Assembly: GCF_024362785.1 (NCBI RefSeq)
Contig: NZ_CP093301.1
Location: forward strand, 3,348,001-3,412,000
Reading direction: 5' to 3'
Length of the DNA stretch: 64,000 bases
From: Evansella sp. LMS18
GTDB taxonomy: Bacteria > Bacillota > Bacilli > Bacillales > Salisediminibacteriaceae
Positions 47,662 through 55,553 of the stretch are shown in pieces; the first letter of the stretch is position 1, and each line of letters opens with the position of its first letter. The translations under genes were made by a program, and so were the position numbers. The notes under the pieces are model-generated. The model made no database searches. It worked only from the letters and a program-made list of their open reading frames with translations, and had not been told where the DNA came from.

Positions 47662-48000
47662 TTATTTTTGATTCATTTTCCACTTAGTAAACTCCAGGAA
47701 TTGCCGGAATTCTTCTTTAGAAATCCCGGAATCCATTGCTTCTTTAACCAGTTTGCTCCATTCATTGTCAAGGCCGGATTTTACATTCCCAGTATTCCGG
47801 TTTTCCTCGTCGTATAGAAGCTGATCCATCGAGACATCCAGTACTGAAGCTATTTTTTCTAAAAACTGAATGGACGGGTTTGTCTGGATGTTTCGCTCTA
47901 AAGCACTTAAGTACGATTTAGCGACTCCGGCTCTGTCGGCCAGTTCGGTTAAAGTCATACCTGCTTCAGAACGGTACTTTTTTACTCGTTCTCCTATCAT
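47662..48000 (-). CDS. sinR: biofilm master repressor SinR
   Basis: A 112-residue protein with the full SinR architecture: N-terminal HTH (MIGERVKKYRSEAGMTLTEL; VAKSYLSALERNIQTNPSI) and C-terminal SinI-like dimerisation domain (LDNEWSKLVKEAMDSGISK; FRQFLEF). Length equals B. subtilis SinR (111). SinR represses matrix operons and affects motility and sporulation. The ATG at 48000 has AAAGGAGAT upstream; the longer upstream frame is not conserved. It is not in a sinI-sinR operon as in B. subtilis but on the opposite strand to the SinI-like gene. Confidence 0.92.
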   Translation of the reverse strand: MIGERVKKYRSEAGMTLTELADRAGVAKSYLSALERNIQTNPSIQFLEKIASVLDVSMDQLLYDEENRNTGNVKSGLDNEWSKLVKEAMDSGISKEEFRQFLEFTKWKMNQK

Positions 48001-48288
48001 ATTCCCATATCTCCTTTTATCCTGTATGTTTATACACTGAGTAATTGTATTATTAACTATATATTCGATAAAGGTCCTGTCAGTATGACCAGCTTCTGAA
48101 CAAATACTTATGAAATACACATTAATATGAATAATATACCATACTTTCATCTCAAAAACGCAATAATAATTCAACGTGCAAAAAGAGAGCAGAAATCATG
48201 CAAAAAAGCTCCAGAACTAAAGTAGCGTTTGAAATAAATGAGAGAAGCATCCTTCAGTTATACAGTCATTCTTGGCCATAAAATAAGA

Positions 48289-49083
48289 TTAAGGAGTTCT
48301 GAGATCTTCTCCGTCTGTTCTTCTGTTTGCTGCAGGTATTTCTTTAAGCACAAAATACATCATTGCGATTGCGGTTATCCAGTATAGGGTAAAAGAAAAC
48401 GGAATGAAAATCTGCATTGCTTCCAGAAGTGCAAAAAGTATGGTCGGTAATGTGACGGTATAGGCTGCCAAAACCCAGCAATGACGGTATTTAAGCTGCG
48501 GTGCCATACTGTTTTTCATCAGCAGTGCAATAAAAGATAAGGAAAAAATACCGATAAATTTCATCCCAGTAGAAAATATATACATAAGTACTATTATGAA
48601 ACCAATAATAAGTGGTAATACACCGCCTATACTTTCAAGTAAATCAGCTAACTCGTTACTTGTTATATTAATGTTAATTTCATTATATGCTGCTGATTGT
48701 GGTATACCGTCCGTTACGATAGCTGCTTCCCGTTCAAAAAGGCCAATAGCAGTCCGGGCTTCTGCCAGGTCATTAGGATTCAGTTCGCCTGTTGGATCGA
48801 ATATGATCAACTCGCCGTCCTCTTCAATTATTATCGGCTCATCTGTTTCAGCAGTTAATACTCCATTTTGAATTTCAAAATCAGGGAATGTTTCAGTGAG
48901 ATGTCTCTCTGCAGAGTTATAAACAGAAGTGAGACTCACTCCAAGTACAACAGCTGCCGGAATAGTAGCTATGAGCATGAGGAAAAATACATACAGGATT
49001 GATTTACCTATTTTTTGAAATCGAAATTTTGAGATGGTGGACGGAGAATACAAGCTCTTATAAAATTGCTGGAATATATTCAT
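48289..49083 (-). CDS. yqgB: DUF1189 family membrane protein (YqgB-like)
   Basis: A 264-residue membrane protein: N-terminal IFQQFYKSLYSPSTISKFRFQKIGKSILYVFF motif typical of DUF1189, one membrane helix (about 28-52), a soluble loop (about 55-150) and four further helices. Function unknown. The position before sodA corresponds to yqgB in B. subtilis. Confidence 0.85.
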   Translation of the reverse strand: MNIFQQFYKSLYSPSTISKFRFQKIGKSILYVFFLMLIATIPAAVVLGVSLTSVYNSAERHLTETFPDFEIQNGVLTAETDEPIIIEEDGELIIFDPTGELNPNDLAEARTAIGLFEREAAIVTDGIPQSAAYNEININITSNELADLLESIGGVLPLIIGFIIVLMYIFSTGMKFIGIFSLSFIALLMKNSMAPQLKYRHCWVLAAYTVTLPTILFALLEAMQIFIPFSFTLYWITAIAMMYFVLKEIPAANRRTDGEDLRTP

Positions 49084-49112
49084 TTCTGCACTCCTTGTTT
49101 ATTGATGCCAGC

Positions 49113-49271
49113 TTTATCCCGATGTAACCGTCCGTAAAACTCCCGCCTCAAAACAGAGTGGAAGCCAAGAGGTTCTTTATGCGTGAGATAACGGACGTTA
49201 ACATCCCGATTGGTTCAACTAACAATCATTGGGGGATGAATAACCCCCTTGTGATTGAAGGTTCACTTTAT
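49113..49271 (+). repeat. repeat family A, copy 2
   Basis: It has the same two hairpin modules and flanks as the copy at 37.7 kb, with a few substitutions (for example CCTCAAAACAGAGTGGAAGC and CAATCATTGGGG). It fills the first half of the 410-bp spacer before the Na/Pi-PhoU gene; the remainder is AT-rich without a recognised feature. Confidence 0.87.
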
Positions 49272-49495
49272 ATCTTCTTTTATAACGTAGGACAAAGCCT
49301 GGTTTTTCAGTTATTATTTTATATGATAGAAAACTTTCAAACAAGCATTGGCTTTTTTGTCGAAACAGTGTAGGATTGTCTATGGCAAAAACTTAATATA
49401 ATCTTTACAATTGGTTAACAAAAAGTTAATAATTTGCAAGTATGATTTGTAAGGTATTGAAAAAACGTGTCATATGCTGAAATAAGGGGATGAGG

Positions 49496-51127
49496 TTGTT
49501 GGATGTAGCGTTAAGAGATCTTCTATTTATGTTTTTTGGTGGACTGGCTATTTTCCTGTTCGGAATTAAATATATGGGTGATGGTCTCCAAAAAACAGCA
49601 GGGGACAGGCTGCGGGATGTTCTTGATAAATTTACAAGCAATCCAATAATGGGTGTTATAGCAGGTATTATAGTTACAATATTATTACAAACGAGTACTG
49701 GTACCACCGTTCTTGCCATAGGATTGGTTAATGCCGGATTCATGACTCTGCGTCAGTCAATCGGGGTCATAATGGGAGCGAACATTGGTACTACAGTGAC
49801 AGCATTTATCATCGGTCTTAAAATTTCCGATTATGCATTACCTATTATTGCGGTAGGGACTTTCCTGATCTTTTTCCTTAAAAATAAAAAAGCGAATAAT
49901 ATTGGTCAGGTATTCTTTGGTTTTGGAGCGTTATTCTATGGACTTAACCTGATGGGCCAGGGTTTATACCCGCTGCGGGAACTTGATGTTTTTGCAGAGC
50001 TCACTGTAACGATGAGTGAGAATCCCCTTCTTGGTGTGCTTATTGGTACTATCTTTACTGTCGCTGTTCAAAGCTCATCAGCAGCAATTGGTCTGCTGCA
50101 GCAGCTTTATGCCCAGGGAGCTATGGAACTCAGTGCGGCACTTCCGGTTTTATTCGGGGATAATATTGGTACGACGATCACAGCTGTGCTTGCAGCATTA
50201 GGAGCTTCTCTCGCAGCTAAGCGCGCAGCTTTAACCCACGTTATTTTTAATTTGGTTGGTACAATTCTCGTTCTGATTGTTATTAATCCATACATCAGTA
50301 TGATGGAATACATTCAGGGAGCATGGCAGTTAAATGCAGAAATGACCATTGCCGTAGCTCATGGTATATTTAACGTTTCTAACGTTATCATTCAGCTTCC
50401 GTTTGTAGCCGTGCTCGCACTGATAGTAACAAAGCTGATACCAGGGAAGGAAAATGTTATCGAGTATAAGGCGCAGCACCTTGATCCTGTTCTAATCCAG
50501 CAATCGTCCTCCATTGCCTTAGGCCAGGCGAAGAAAGAAACGTTACGTATGGCTGAGTTGTCTGAACAGGGGCTTACTGAAGCTTCTCAATTCGTCCAGA
50601 CAAAACAAAAGCGTCACGCTGAACTTGCGTACCAGTTTGAAGATGCTATCAATAACCTGGACAGAAAAATTACGGATTACCTTGTTAAGATATCCGCTAA
50701 CTCTCTGTCAGACCACGACTCTGCTATCCACTCCACATTAATGGGTACTGTCCGGGATGTGGAACGAATTGGGGATCACATGGAAAACATTATTGAGCTT
50801 GCTGAATATCAGGTGGCTAATAAAGTGAAGATGTCTCCCGATGCCATGCAAGATCTCGACGAAATGTTCAATTTAACAATTGAGACTGTAGGACAGGCAA
50901 TAAAATCTCTTGAAAACGAGGATCTTGGTGAAGCTCGTGCAGTAGTTCTCAAAGAAGAGAAGATAGATAAGATGGAAAGGCAGCTTCGTAAAGAGCATAT
51001 TCTCAGACTGAACGAAGGCCGTTGTGAACCATCAGCAGGAATCATTTTTGCCGATATGATCAGTAACCTGGAAAGAATCGGCGACCATGCAGTTAATATT
51101 GCGGAAGCAGTAATTGGTGAAGAATAA
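49496..51127 (+). CDS. Na/Pi cotransporter with C-terminal PhoU-like domain
   Basis: A protein of about 543 residues with a PNaS transporter core (QTSTGTTVLAIG and QSSSAAIGLLQQ repeats; GANIGTT and GDNIGTT) and a cytoplasmic PhoU-like helical domain (about residues 340-540; SNLERIGDHAVNIAEAV). It should import phosphate with sodium, with the PhoU domain as a regulator. The TTG at 49496 is six bases from AAGGGG. An ATG at 49490 lies immediately after that sequence and a TTG at 49499 is also possible, so the exact start is uncertain. Confidence 0.9.
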   Translation: MLDVALRDLLFMFFGGLAIFLFGIKYMGDGLQKTAGDRLRDVLDKFTSNPIMGVIAGIIVTILLQTSTGTTVLAIGLVNAGFMTLRQSIGVIMGANIGTTVTAFIIGLKISDYALPIIAVGTFLIFFLKNKKANNIGQVFFGFGALFYGLNLMGQGLYPLRELDVFAELTVTMSENPLLGVLIGTIFTVAVQSSSAAIGLLQQLYAQGAMELSAALPVLFGDNIGTTITAVLAALGASLAAKRAALTHVIFNLVGTILVLIVINPYISMMEYIQGAWQLNAEMTIAVAHGIFNVSNVIIQLPFVAVLALIVTKLIPGKENVIEYKAQHLDPVLIQQSSSIALGQAKKETLRMAELSEQGLTEASQFVQTKQKRHAELAYQFEDAINNLDRKITDYLVKISANSLSDHDSAIHSTLMGTVRDVERIGDHMENIIELAEYQVANKVKMSPDAMQDLDEMFNLTIETVGQAIKSLENEDLGEARAVVLKEEKIDKMERQLRKEHILRLNEGRCEPSAGIIFADMISNLERIGDHAVNIAEAVIGEE

Positions 51128-51134
51128 ATAGTTA

Positions 51135-51178
51135 AGCCGGACAGTAACTATTAAAAATGGTATACTGTCCGGCTGTTT
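51135..51178 (+). terminator. terminator after the Na/Pi-PhoU gene
   Basis: AGCCGGACAGTA pairs perfectly with TACTGTCCGGCT, followed by GTTTTGTT. Confidence 0.85.
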
Positions 51179-51303
51179 TGTTATCCAGATGATTTTTCTG
51201 AATGGAAATACGCTGAATTTTTAGCCGAAGGACGATTTATTAAAAAACATTGACAGTAAAATGACTGACATGCTATTATATTCATTGTCTCTGAATAAAA
51301 TAT

Positions 51304-51380
51304 GGCGGTGTAGCTCAGCTGGCTAGAGCGTACGGTTCATACCCGTGAGGTCGGGGGTTCGATCCCCTCCGCCGCTACCA
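51304..51380 (+). tRNA. tRNA-Met(CAT), elongator
   Basis: A 77-nt cloverleaf with encoded CCA, anticodon CAT in GGTTCATACC, D-loop GGCTAGAGC and T-loop GGTTCGATCC. The first base pair is G-U, not the C-A mismatch of the initiator, so this is the elongator. Confidence 0.95.
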
Positions 51381-51386
51381 AAACAA

Positions 51387-51545
51387 TTATGCTTTAGCTT
51401 TTATAATGGACCCTTAGCTCAGTTGGTTAGAGCACAATGAGAAATCATCGTGAATCCTCATCCCGCTGCCCCGACGTATAAAACATCGGAGCATAGCTTG
51501 GAGAGGAAGGGCCAATCCCCTTATGCAGGGAAAAGTAACTTTAGA
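51387..51545 (+). repeat. 159-bp unit with 48-bp direct repeat around a tRNA 5' half
   Basis: Bases 51387-51434 are repeated at 51546-51593 with one mismatch. The repeat covers 21 bp of leader and the first 27 nt of tRNA-Ile2. After 51434 the first copy runs into 111 bp of unrelated sequence containing small hairpins instead of the tRNA 3' half. Confidence 0.85.
51408..51434 (+). pseudogene. truncated tRNA-Ile2 (5' 27 nt)
   Basis: Identical to the acceptor 5' strand and D arm of the complete tRNA at 51567, but lacking anticodon, T arm and acceptor 3' strand. It cannot fold into a tRNA. Confidence 0.85.
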
Positions 51546-51566
51546 TTATGCTATAGCTTTTATAAT

Positions 51567-51643
51567 GGACCCTTAGCTCAGTTGGTTAGAGCAACCGGCT
51601 CATAACCGGTTGGTCGTAGGTTCGAGTCCTACAGGGTCCACCA
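51567..51643 (+). tRNA. tRNA-Ile2(CAT, lysidine type)
   Basis: A 77-nt cloverleaf with CCA and anticodon CAT in GGCTCATAACC. The body (GGACCCTTAGCTCAG; GGTCGTAGGTTCGAGTCC) resembles the Bacillus tRNA whose C34 is modified to lysidine by TilS to read AUA. Software that reads only the anticodon will call it Met. Confidence 0.85.
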
Positions 51644-51655
51644 TCTATATTCCAC

Positions 51656-51748
51656 GGAGGAATACCCAAGTCTGGCTGAAGGGATCGGTCTTGAAAACCG
51701 ACAGGGGTGTCAAAGCCCGCGGGGGTTCGAATCCCTCTTCCTCCGCCA
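51656..51748 (+). tRNA. tRNA-Ser(TGA)
   Basis: A 93-nt tRNA with long variable arm (AGGGGTGTCAAAGCCCGC), anticodon TGA in GTCTTGAAAAC and encoded CCA. Confidence 0.95.
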
Positions 51749-52046
51749 TAACTAAAACCATTGAACCAGCGGTGTGTATGCTTAGAGCGTACAGATCGTT
51801 TTTTTTTTTGTTCATTAGAAGGAATTTAATGATGTTCTGGTTGATCCAGGGTTTAGCAGTAGCAAATCTGACAGGGTGAATGAGAATATACCAGTTACCC
51901 GCCAGGAAGCAAAACACTTCCTTAAGGCAGATAAGAATGTTACGATCAGTAACTGCGGCAGGTAATGGTGCTTCGTTCAGGCAAGAATTCAAAATTTCAT
52001 TTTTGGTATAAAATAATAAATTAATAACTATACAGGAGTGAGACAT
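51749..52046. other. 298-bp spacer between tRNA-Ser and the HesB-like gene
   Basis: A poly-T run near 51800 may end tRNA transcription. A frame of about 45 codons between 51825 and 51965 (ending SNCGR) has no good start and no recognised family; it may be a gene remnant. TATAAA near 52010 could be the -10 of the HesB-like gene. Confidence 0.4.
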
Positions 52047-52373
52047 GTGTTTATAGAAGTCACTGACAATGCTTTGGAAGAGCTTCAGAAGAGATGCACT
52101 TCCCTTTCAGAAAACAGTATACTGATTCATTATGATACAGAGGATGGCTGAACAGTTAACGGGATTCCTGTTCTGTTGGAAACAGAACAAACAGATGAAA
52201 GCCACCTGATTGCTGAAACTGACAGAAATAATCTAACTCTTGCTGTTGAAAAACAATATGAGTGGGCTTATGACGATAAAATGAAAATTGATTTTAACAG
52301 TAAAGCGCAAAGTTTCCTGCTGAAAAGTGATAATCAGATTTTTAATCCTAGGATGAAGCTGAAATCACTTTAA
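52047..52373 (+). CDS. HesB-like iron-sulfur biosynthesis protein with in-frame TGA (selenoprotein candidate or pseudogene)
   Basis: The frame starts at GTG 52047 with AGGAG eight bases upstream, and runs 108 codons to TAA, interrupted only by TGA at codon 35 (52149-52151). The product (FIEVTDNALEELQKRC; ILIHYDTEDG-TGA-TVNGIPVLL; LTLAVEKQYEWAYDDKMKIDF) matches the full length of the HesB/YqkB family. The TGA falls in the short loop where relatives carry conserved cysteines (DTEGCGC type). A 9-bp hairpin with a GGA loop starts 17 bases after the TGA. HesB-like selenoproteins are known in prokaryotes, so UGA recoding as selenocysteine is possible. A nonsense mutation is the simpler alternative. 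Confidence 0.7.
52169..52189 (+). other. SECIS-like hairpin after the in-frame TGA
   Basis: TGTTCTGTT (52169-52177) pairs with AACAGAACA (52181-52189) around a GGA loop. The loop begins 27 nt after the TGA and has G at its first position, as bacterial SECIS elements require (loop 16-37 nt from the UGA, G among the first two loop bases). Confidence 0.5.
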
Positions 52374-52406
52374 TGATTAAAGAAGTCCCGTGCAAGAATC
52401 TTGCAG

Positions 52407-52431
52407 ATTTAAATTGGAGCGATACGGGTAT
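52407..52431 (+). promoter_or_regulatory. SigB-like promoter upstream of sodA
   Basis: ATTTAA (52407-52412), 13 bp, GGGTAT (52426-52431). It matches the general-stress SigB consensus (GTTTAA, 12-14 bp, GGGTAT) except for the first base. Confidence 0.55.
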
Positions 52432-52604
52432 ACTTTTTTATGGCTGTTATTTCACGCTTTTGCAGGTTCAAATATTTGAAAGGCAGATAAATATTTGATA
52501 TGGTTTAGATTGAAACGGGTAATATTTAACTATTTTAATTAAATATTGCCAGTACGGTGCGGATAAGCTCTGTACCTACATACTACTAAAGGAGGAGATA
52601 TGAA

Positions 52605-53213
52605 ATGGCTTTTACTTTACCAGAACTACCTTATTCAGCAGATGCATTAACACCTTATATTGATGAAGAAACAATGAAAATCCACCACGGAAAGCATCAT
52701 AACACTTATGTAACAAAGTTAAATGATGCTCTTGAAGGTCACAGTGATTTACAGGAGAAGAGTTTAGAGGATTTACTTGGTAACCTTGACGCAGTTCCTG
52801 AAAACATTCGTGGTGCTGTACGTAACAACGGCGGTGGACACTACAACCATACATTATTCTGGCAGATCATGTCTCCAGACGGCGGCGGAGAGCCTTCTGG
52901 CGATCTTGCAGACGCAATTAACAATGCTTTCGGAAGCTTAGATAAGTTCAAGGAAGAATTTAAAAATGCTGCTTTAACTCGTTTTGGTTCCGGCTGGGCA
53001 TGGCTTGTTGTTAAAGACGGAAAAGTGGAAGTTACAAGCACTCCAAACCAGGATTCTCCAATTATGGAAGGTGTTACACCAATCCTTGGAGTGGATGTTT
53101 GGGAGCATGCTTACTACTTAAAATACCAAAACAAGCGTCCTGATTATGTGGATGCGTTCTTCAACGTAATTAACTGGGAAGAAGTTTCCAAGCGTTACAA
53201 CGAAGCAAAATAA
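52605..53213 (+). CDS. sodA: manganese superoxide dismutase
   Basis: A 202-residue Fe/Mn SOD. Metal ligands: His in [12 protein letters not shown], His in GHYNHTLFW, Asp and His in [22 protein letters not shown] and DSPIMEG support the manganese form. It removes superoxide in the cytosol. AAAGGAGGAGAT precedes the ATG. Position before yqgE and pbpA matches B. subtilis. Expression under general stress is suggested by the SigB-like promoter. Confidence 0.97.
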   Translation: MAFTLPELPYSADALTPYIDEETMKIHHGKHHNTYVTKLNDALEGHSDLQEKSLEDLLGNLDAVPENIRGAVRNNGGGHYNHTLFWQIMSPDGGGEPSGDLADAINNAFGSLDKFKEEFKNAALTRFGSGWAWLVVKDGKVEVTSTPNQDSPIMEGVTPILGVDVWEHAYYLKYQNKRPDYVDAFFNVINWEEVSKRYNEAK

Positions 53214-53220
53214 TTACTGA

Positions 53221-53250
53221 AGCTGTCCTTAGCCGGGCAGCTTTTTTTAA
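53221..53250 (+). terminator. terminator after sodA
   Basis: AGCTGTCC pairs with GGGCAGCT (one G-T pair), followed by seven T residues. Confidence 0.85.
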
Positions 53251-53276
53251 TTTTTTAAAGAGATAAGAATTTCCGA

Positions 53277-53340
53277 AGACAGTTGTCTCGAGGGATATGC
53301 ATCGAAGCTCTGCTGGAAGAGGAAGAGACAGCTACTCTAG
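53277..53340 (+). repeat. repeat family C, copy 1
   Basis: A block from AGTTGTCTCGAGGGATAT to GCTGGAAGAGGAAGAGACAG resembles 59139-59197, where a second copy is embedded in a family B repeat. The ends TTGTCTC and GAGACAG are inverted. The rest of the spacer to 53521 contains GATTCAGGAATTGAG twice (53398-53412 and 53451-53465) and no gene. Confidence 0.55.
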
Positions 53341-53521
53341 GTCACCCCAGGCAGGCTCCTGCCCCCTCCGGATCACTCAAAGGGGTGAATTGAAGCTGAT
53401 TCAGGAATTGAGAAGGCTGAACAACGCTCCTCCACGTAGGAAGGAGGTCGATTCAGGAATTGAGGTGATTGAATAACACTACAGTCCAGTGGTATATGCA
53501 GCAATTAGCTCAACAATACTC

Positions 53522-53803
53522 CTACAACACCATATAATCGTGGAGTAAGAGACAGTGTATGGAGAAACGGTTACTCGTTTCAGATATAGAGTGCCGCTCG
53601 TGACCTAGGCGCTTGAGCTTTTCTTTAATTGGATATGTAAAAGGCAGAAGTTGTGCGCCTATACCTGTGGTGCAAGCGAGAGTCCTGTATAGAAAATCAA
53701 CATTGAAAGTGTATTTTATTATGATTTGTCCGTAAAACAGACCGGCGGAATGAACACAGGCTGTTTTTACAGTTACCGCATATCCTTTCATCCTAAGTGA
53801 CAC
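53522..53803 (-). CDS. uncertain small ORF of 93 codons
   Basis: An open frame with mixed hydrophobic and basic composition (LFYGQIIIKYTFNVDFLY; PIKEKLKRLGHERHS) in the 626-bp spacer between sodA and yqgE. No family is recognised and the ribosome-binding site is poor (the frame starts near a TGTGTCACTT region). It may be a chance frame or a remnant. Confidence 0.25.
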   Translation of the reverse strand: MSLRMKGYAVTVKTACVHSAGLFYGQIIIKYTFNVDFLYRTLACTTGIGAQLLPFTYPIKEKLKRLGHERHSISETSNRFSIHCLLLHDYMVL

Positions 53804-53839
53804 AATAGTTAGTGTTACTGCAAAAGGAGTGCGGTTCTA

Positions 53840-55096
53840 ATGAAGAAATTATTACAGACGGTTACAGGCGGACCGGAGATCTCTAGAGATTTGATCCTGC
53901 TTCTCGTAATCGGTGGATTATATTCATTAAGTGTGGCCCTTTCCAATACTTTTGTGAACGTATATCTGTGGAAACAATCAGGACAATTTATGGACCTTGC
54001 AGCATACAATCTGGCGGTCGTAGTCCTTCAGCTGCTGACATTTATTCTGGCGGGGCGGTGGGCCAAAAAAATTGACCGGGTAGTTGTGCTGCGGCTGGGT
54101 GTGATATTCTTATCCATATTTTTCTTTACTGTTTTGTTTCTTGGCGAAAATGCCGGCAGCTATTTATTGATACTTGGTTCACTGCTTGGTATCGGGTACG
54201 GATTTTACTGGCTGTCTTTCAATATTTTAACGTTCGAAATTACCGAACCGGAAACGAGGGATATATTTAATGGTTTTCTCGGTCTGTTAACATCATTTTC
54301 CGGAATGATAGGCCCTTTCAGTGCTGGGTTTCTTATCACTCATATGGAAAAGCTTACAGGATACCGGCTTATTTTTGGTGTTTCACTTGGCATGTTTCTG
54401 CTTGCTGTTATATTAAGTTTTTTCATTAAACGTAGAGCTGCTGATGGTCAGTATCACCTGCGGGAAATCATAAAGCTGAGAAAAAAGTACAAAAACTGGG
54501 GCAGAATCTTAAAGGCAAACTTTTTACAGGGACTGCGGGAAGGAAGTTTTATCTTTGTAATAGTCCTGTGGGTATATGTGACAACCGGAAGTGAGCTAGC
54601 GATCGGTACATATGGACTGATTGCCTCGGGAGTTTCTTTCGTCGTTTATTACTGCGTAGGCAGATTCCTGAAGCCCCTCTACCGGAAAAAGGCGATTCTG
54701 ATTGGTGGTATAATGCTGTACGCAGCTATTTTCATCATATTATTTGAACTGTCGTTTACCCGTTTAATCATTTACGGAGTTATTGTCTCAGCAGCTTATC
54801 CTCTGCTCCTTGTACCCTACGTATCGCTTACTTACGATGTAATCGGTAAGGGCTGGAAAGCAGCAGAAATGCGGGTGGAGTATATAGTGGTAAGAGAACT
54901 GTTTATTAACAGCGGGAGGATCATATCTATCGCCATATTAATGGCGTTTATCCTTCTTTTCGGGGAAAAGACAGGAATTCCGTTCGCCCTCGCAATTCTG
55001 GGGTCCGGCCATATGCTGATTTACTGGTTCATTCGTGACATAGATTTACTGCCTGGTGTCAAAAAAGGGTCGGTTAATGTCCAAAAAGAAAGATAA
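53840..55096 (+). CDS. yqgE: MFS transporter YqgE
   Basis: A 418-residue major facilitator protein with twelve predicted helices in two halves and a cytoplasmic loop around residues 195-220 (IKRRAADGQYHLREIIKLRKK). GRWAKKIDRVVVLRLG is the MFS loop 2-3 signature region. The substrate is unknown. The gene order sodA-yqgE-pbpA is as in B. subtilis. AAAGGAGTGCGG precedes the ATG. Confidence 0.9.
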   Translation: MKKLLQTVTGGPEISRDLILLLVIGGLYSLSVALSNTFVNVYLWKQSGQFMDLAAYNLAVVVLQLLTFILAGRWAKKIDRVVVLRLGVIFLSIFFFTVLFLGENAGSYLLILGSLLGIGYGFYWLSFNILTFEITEPETRDIFNGFLGLLTSFSGMIGPFSAGFLITHMEKLTGYRLIFGVSLGMFLLAVILSFFIKRRAADGQYHLREIIKLRKKYKNWGRILKANFLQGLREGSFIFVIVLWVYVTTGSELAIGTYGLIASGVSFVVYYCVGRFLKPLYRKKAILIGGIMLYAAIFIILFELSFTRLIIYGVIVSAAYPLLLVPYVSLTYDVIGKGWKAAEMRVEYIVVRELFINSGRIISIAILMAFILLFGEKTGIPFALAILGSGHMLIYWFIRDIDLLPGVKKGSVNVQKER

Positions 55097-55115
55097 AGCA
55101 GGACTATTGTATTGA

Positions 55116-55143
55116 TTGAAAAAAACGATGAATATGATATAAT
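55116..55143 (+). promoter_or_regulatory. strong SigA promoter for the ncRNA
   Basis: TTGAAA (55116-55121), 16 bp, TATAAT (55138-55143), with an extended -10 TG dinucleotide (55135-55136). Confidence 0.82.
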
Positions 55144-55149
55144 ACAGTT

Positions 55150-55412
55150 AAATTAATTAAGAGAAAACATTTACTGCCTGCGGTGTTGGTGAACTTCGAG
55201 TTTAATTCGAACCGAACACCAATTCACATTGGGAGCCTAAAATTAGAACACGTACAGCATGCCTGGTTAATGGTACGTTCAGTACTTCGGCAGGAAGCTG
55301 GAAATGTTTTTGAAGGCACCCACCTGCCTAGTGCGGGTTCGTGAAATCTGGAAGATAACCGCATTGCGGGCAAACCATGAATAGACACCTTTCAGAGGTG
55401 TCTATTGTTGCG
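55150..55412 (+). ncRNA. ssrS: probable 6S RNA
   Basis: A structured, apparently non-coding transcript between yqgE and pbpA with its own strong promoter and a terminator (ATAGACACCT with AGGTGTCTAT, near 55381-55404). Ends pair: TGCGGT near 55178 with ACCGCA near 55358. The segment ACCGAACACC (55211-55220) would template a product RNA starting GUUCGGU, the same start as the B. subtilis 6S-1 product RNA, and ATTGGGAGCCTAA is also 6S-like. 6S RNA binds SigA-RNA polymerase and mimics an open promoter. The mature 5' end is set by inference from the promoter. Confidence 0.6.
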
Positions 55413-55553
55413 CATAGATACTTTTTCGCTGATAATGATTATGGAGCGGAGACTGTTGTTATATCTGGAGTTTTGCCAAGTTTATATGCTGTCTTTGTTA
55501 TAACAGGAGCTGCCAGAGTATAGTTAACTGCTGAGAAAGGAATTAGTGGATAT

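Noticed and set aside
51408-51545. A tRNA with an intron
   Set aside because: The complete tRNA follows with its own 5' half, and the intervening 111 bp shows no splice-competent anticodon arm or group I core.
52500-52525. TGAAAC-like ECF -35 near sodA
   Set aside because: No CGTA-type -10 follows at 16 bp (the sequence there is TTTTAA).
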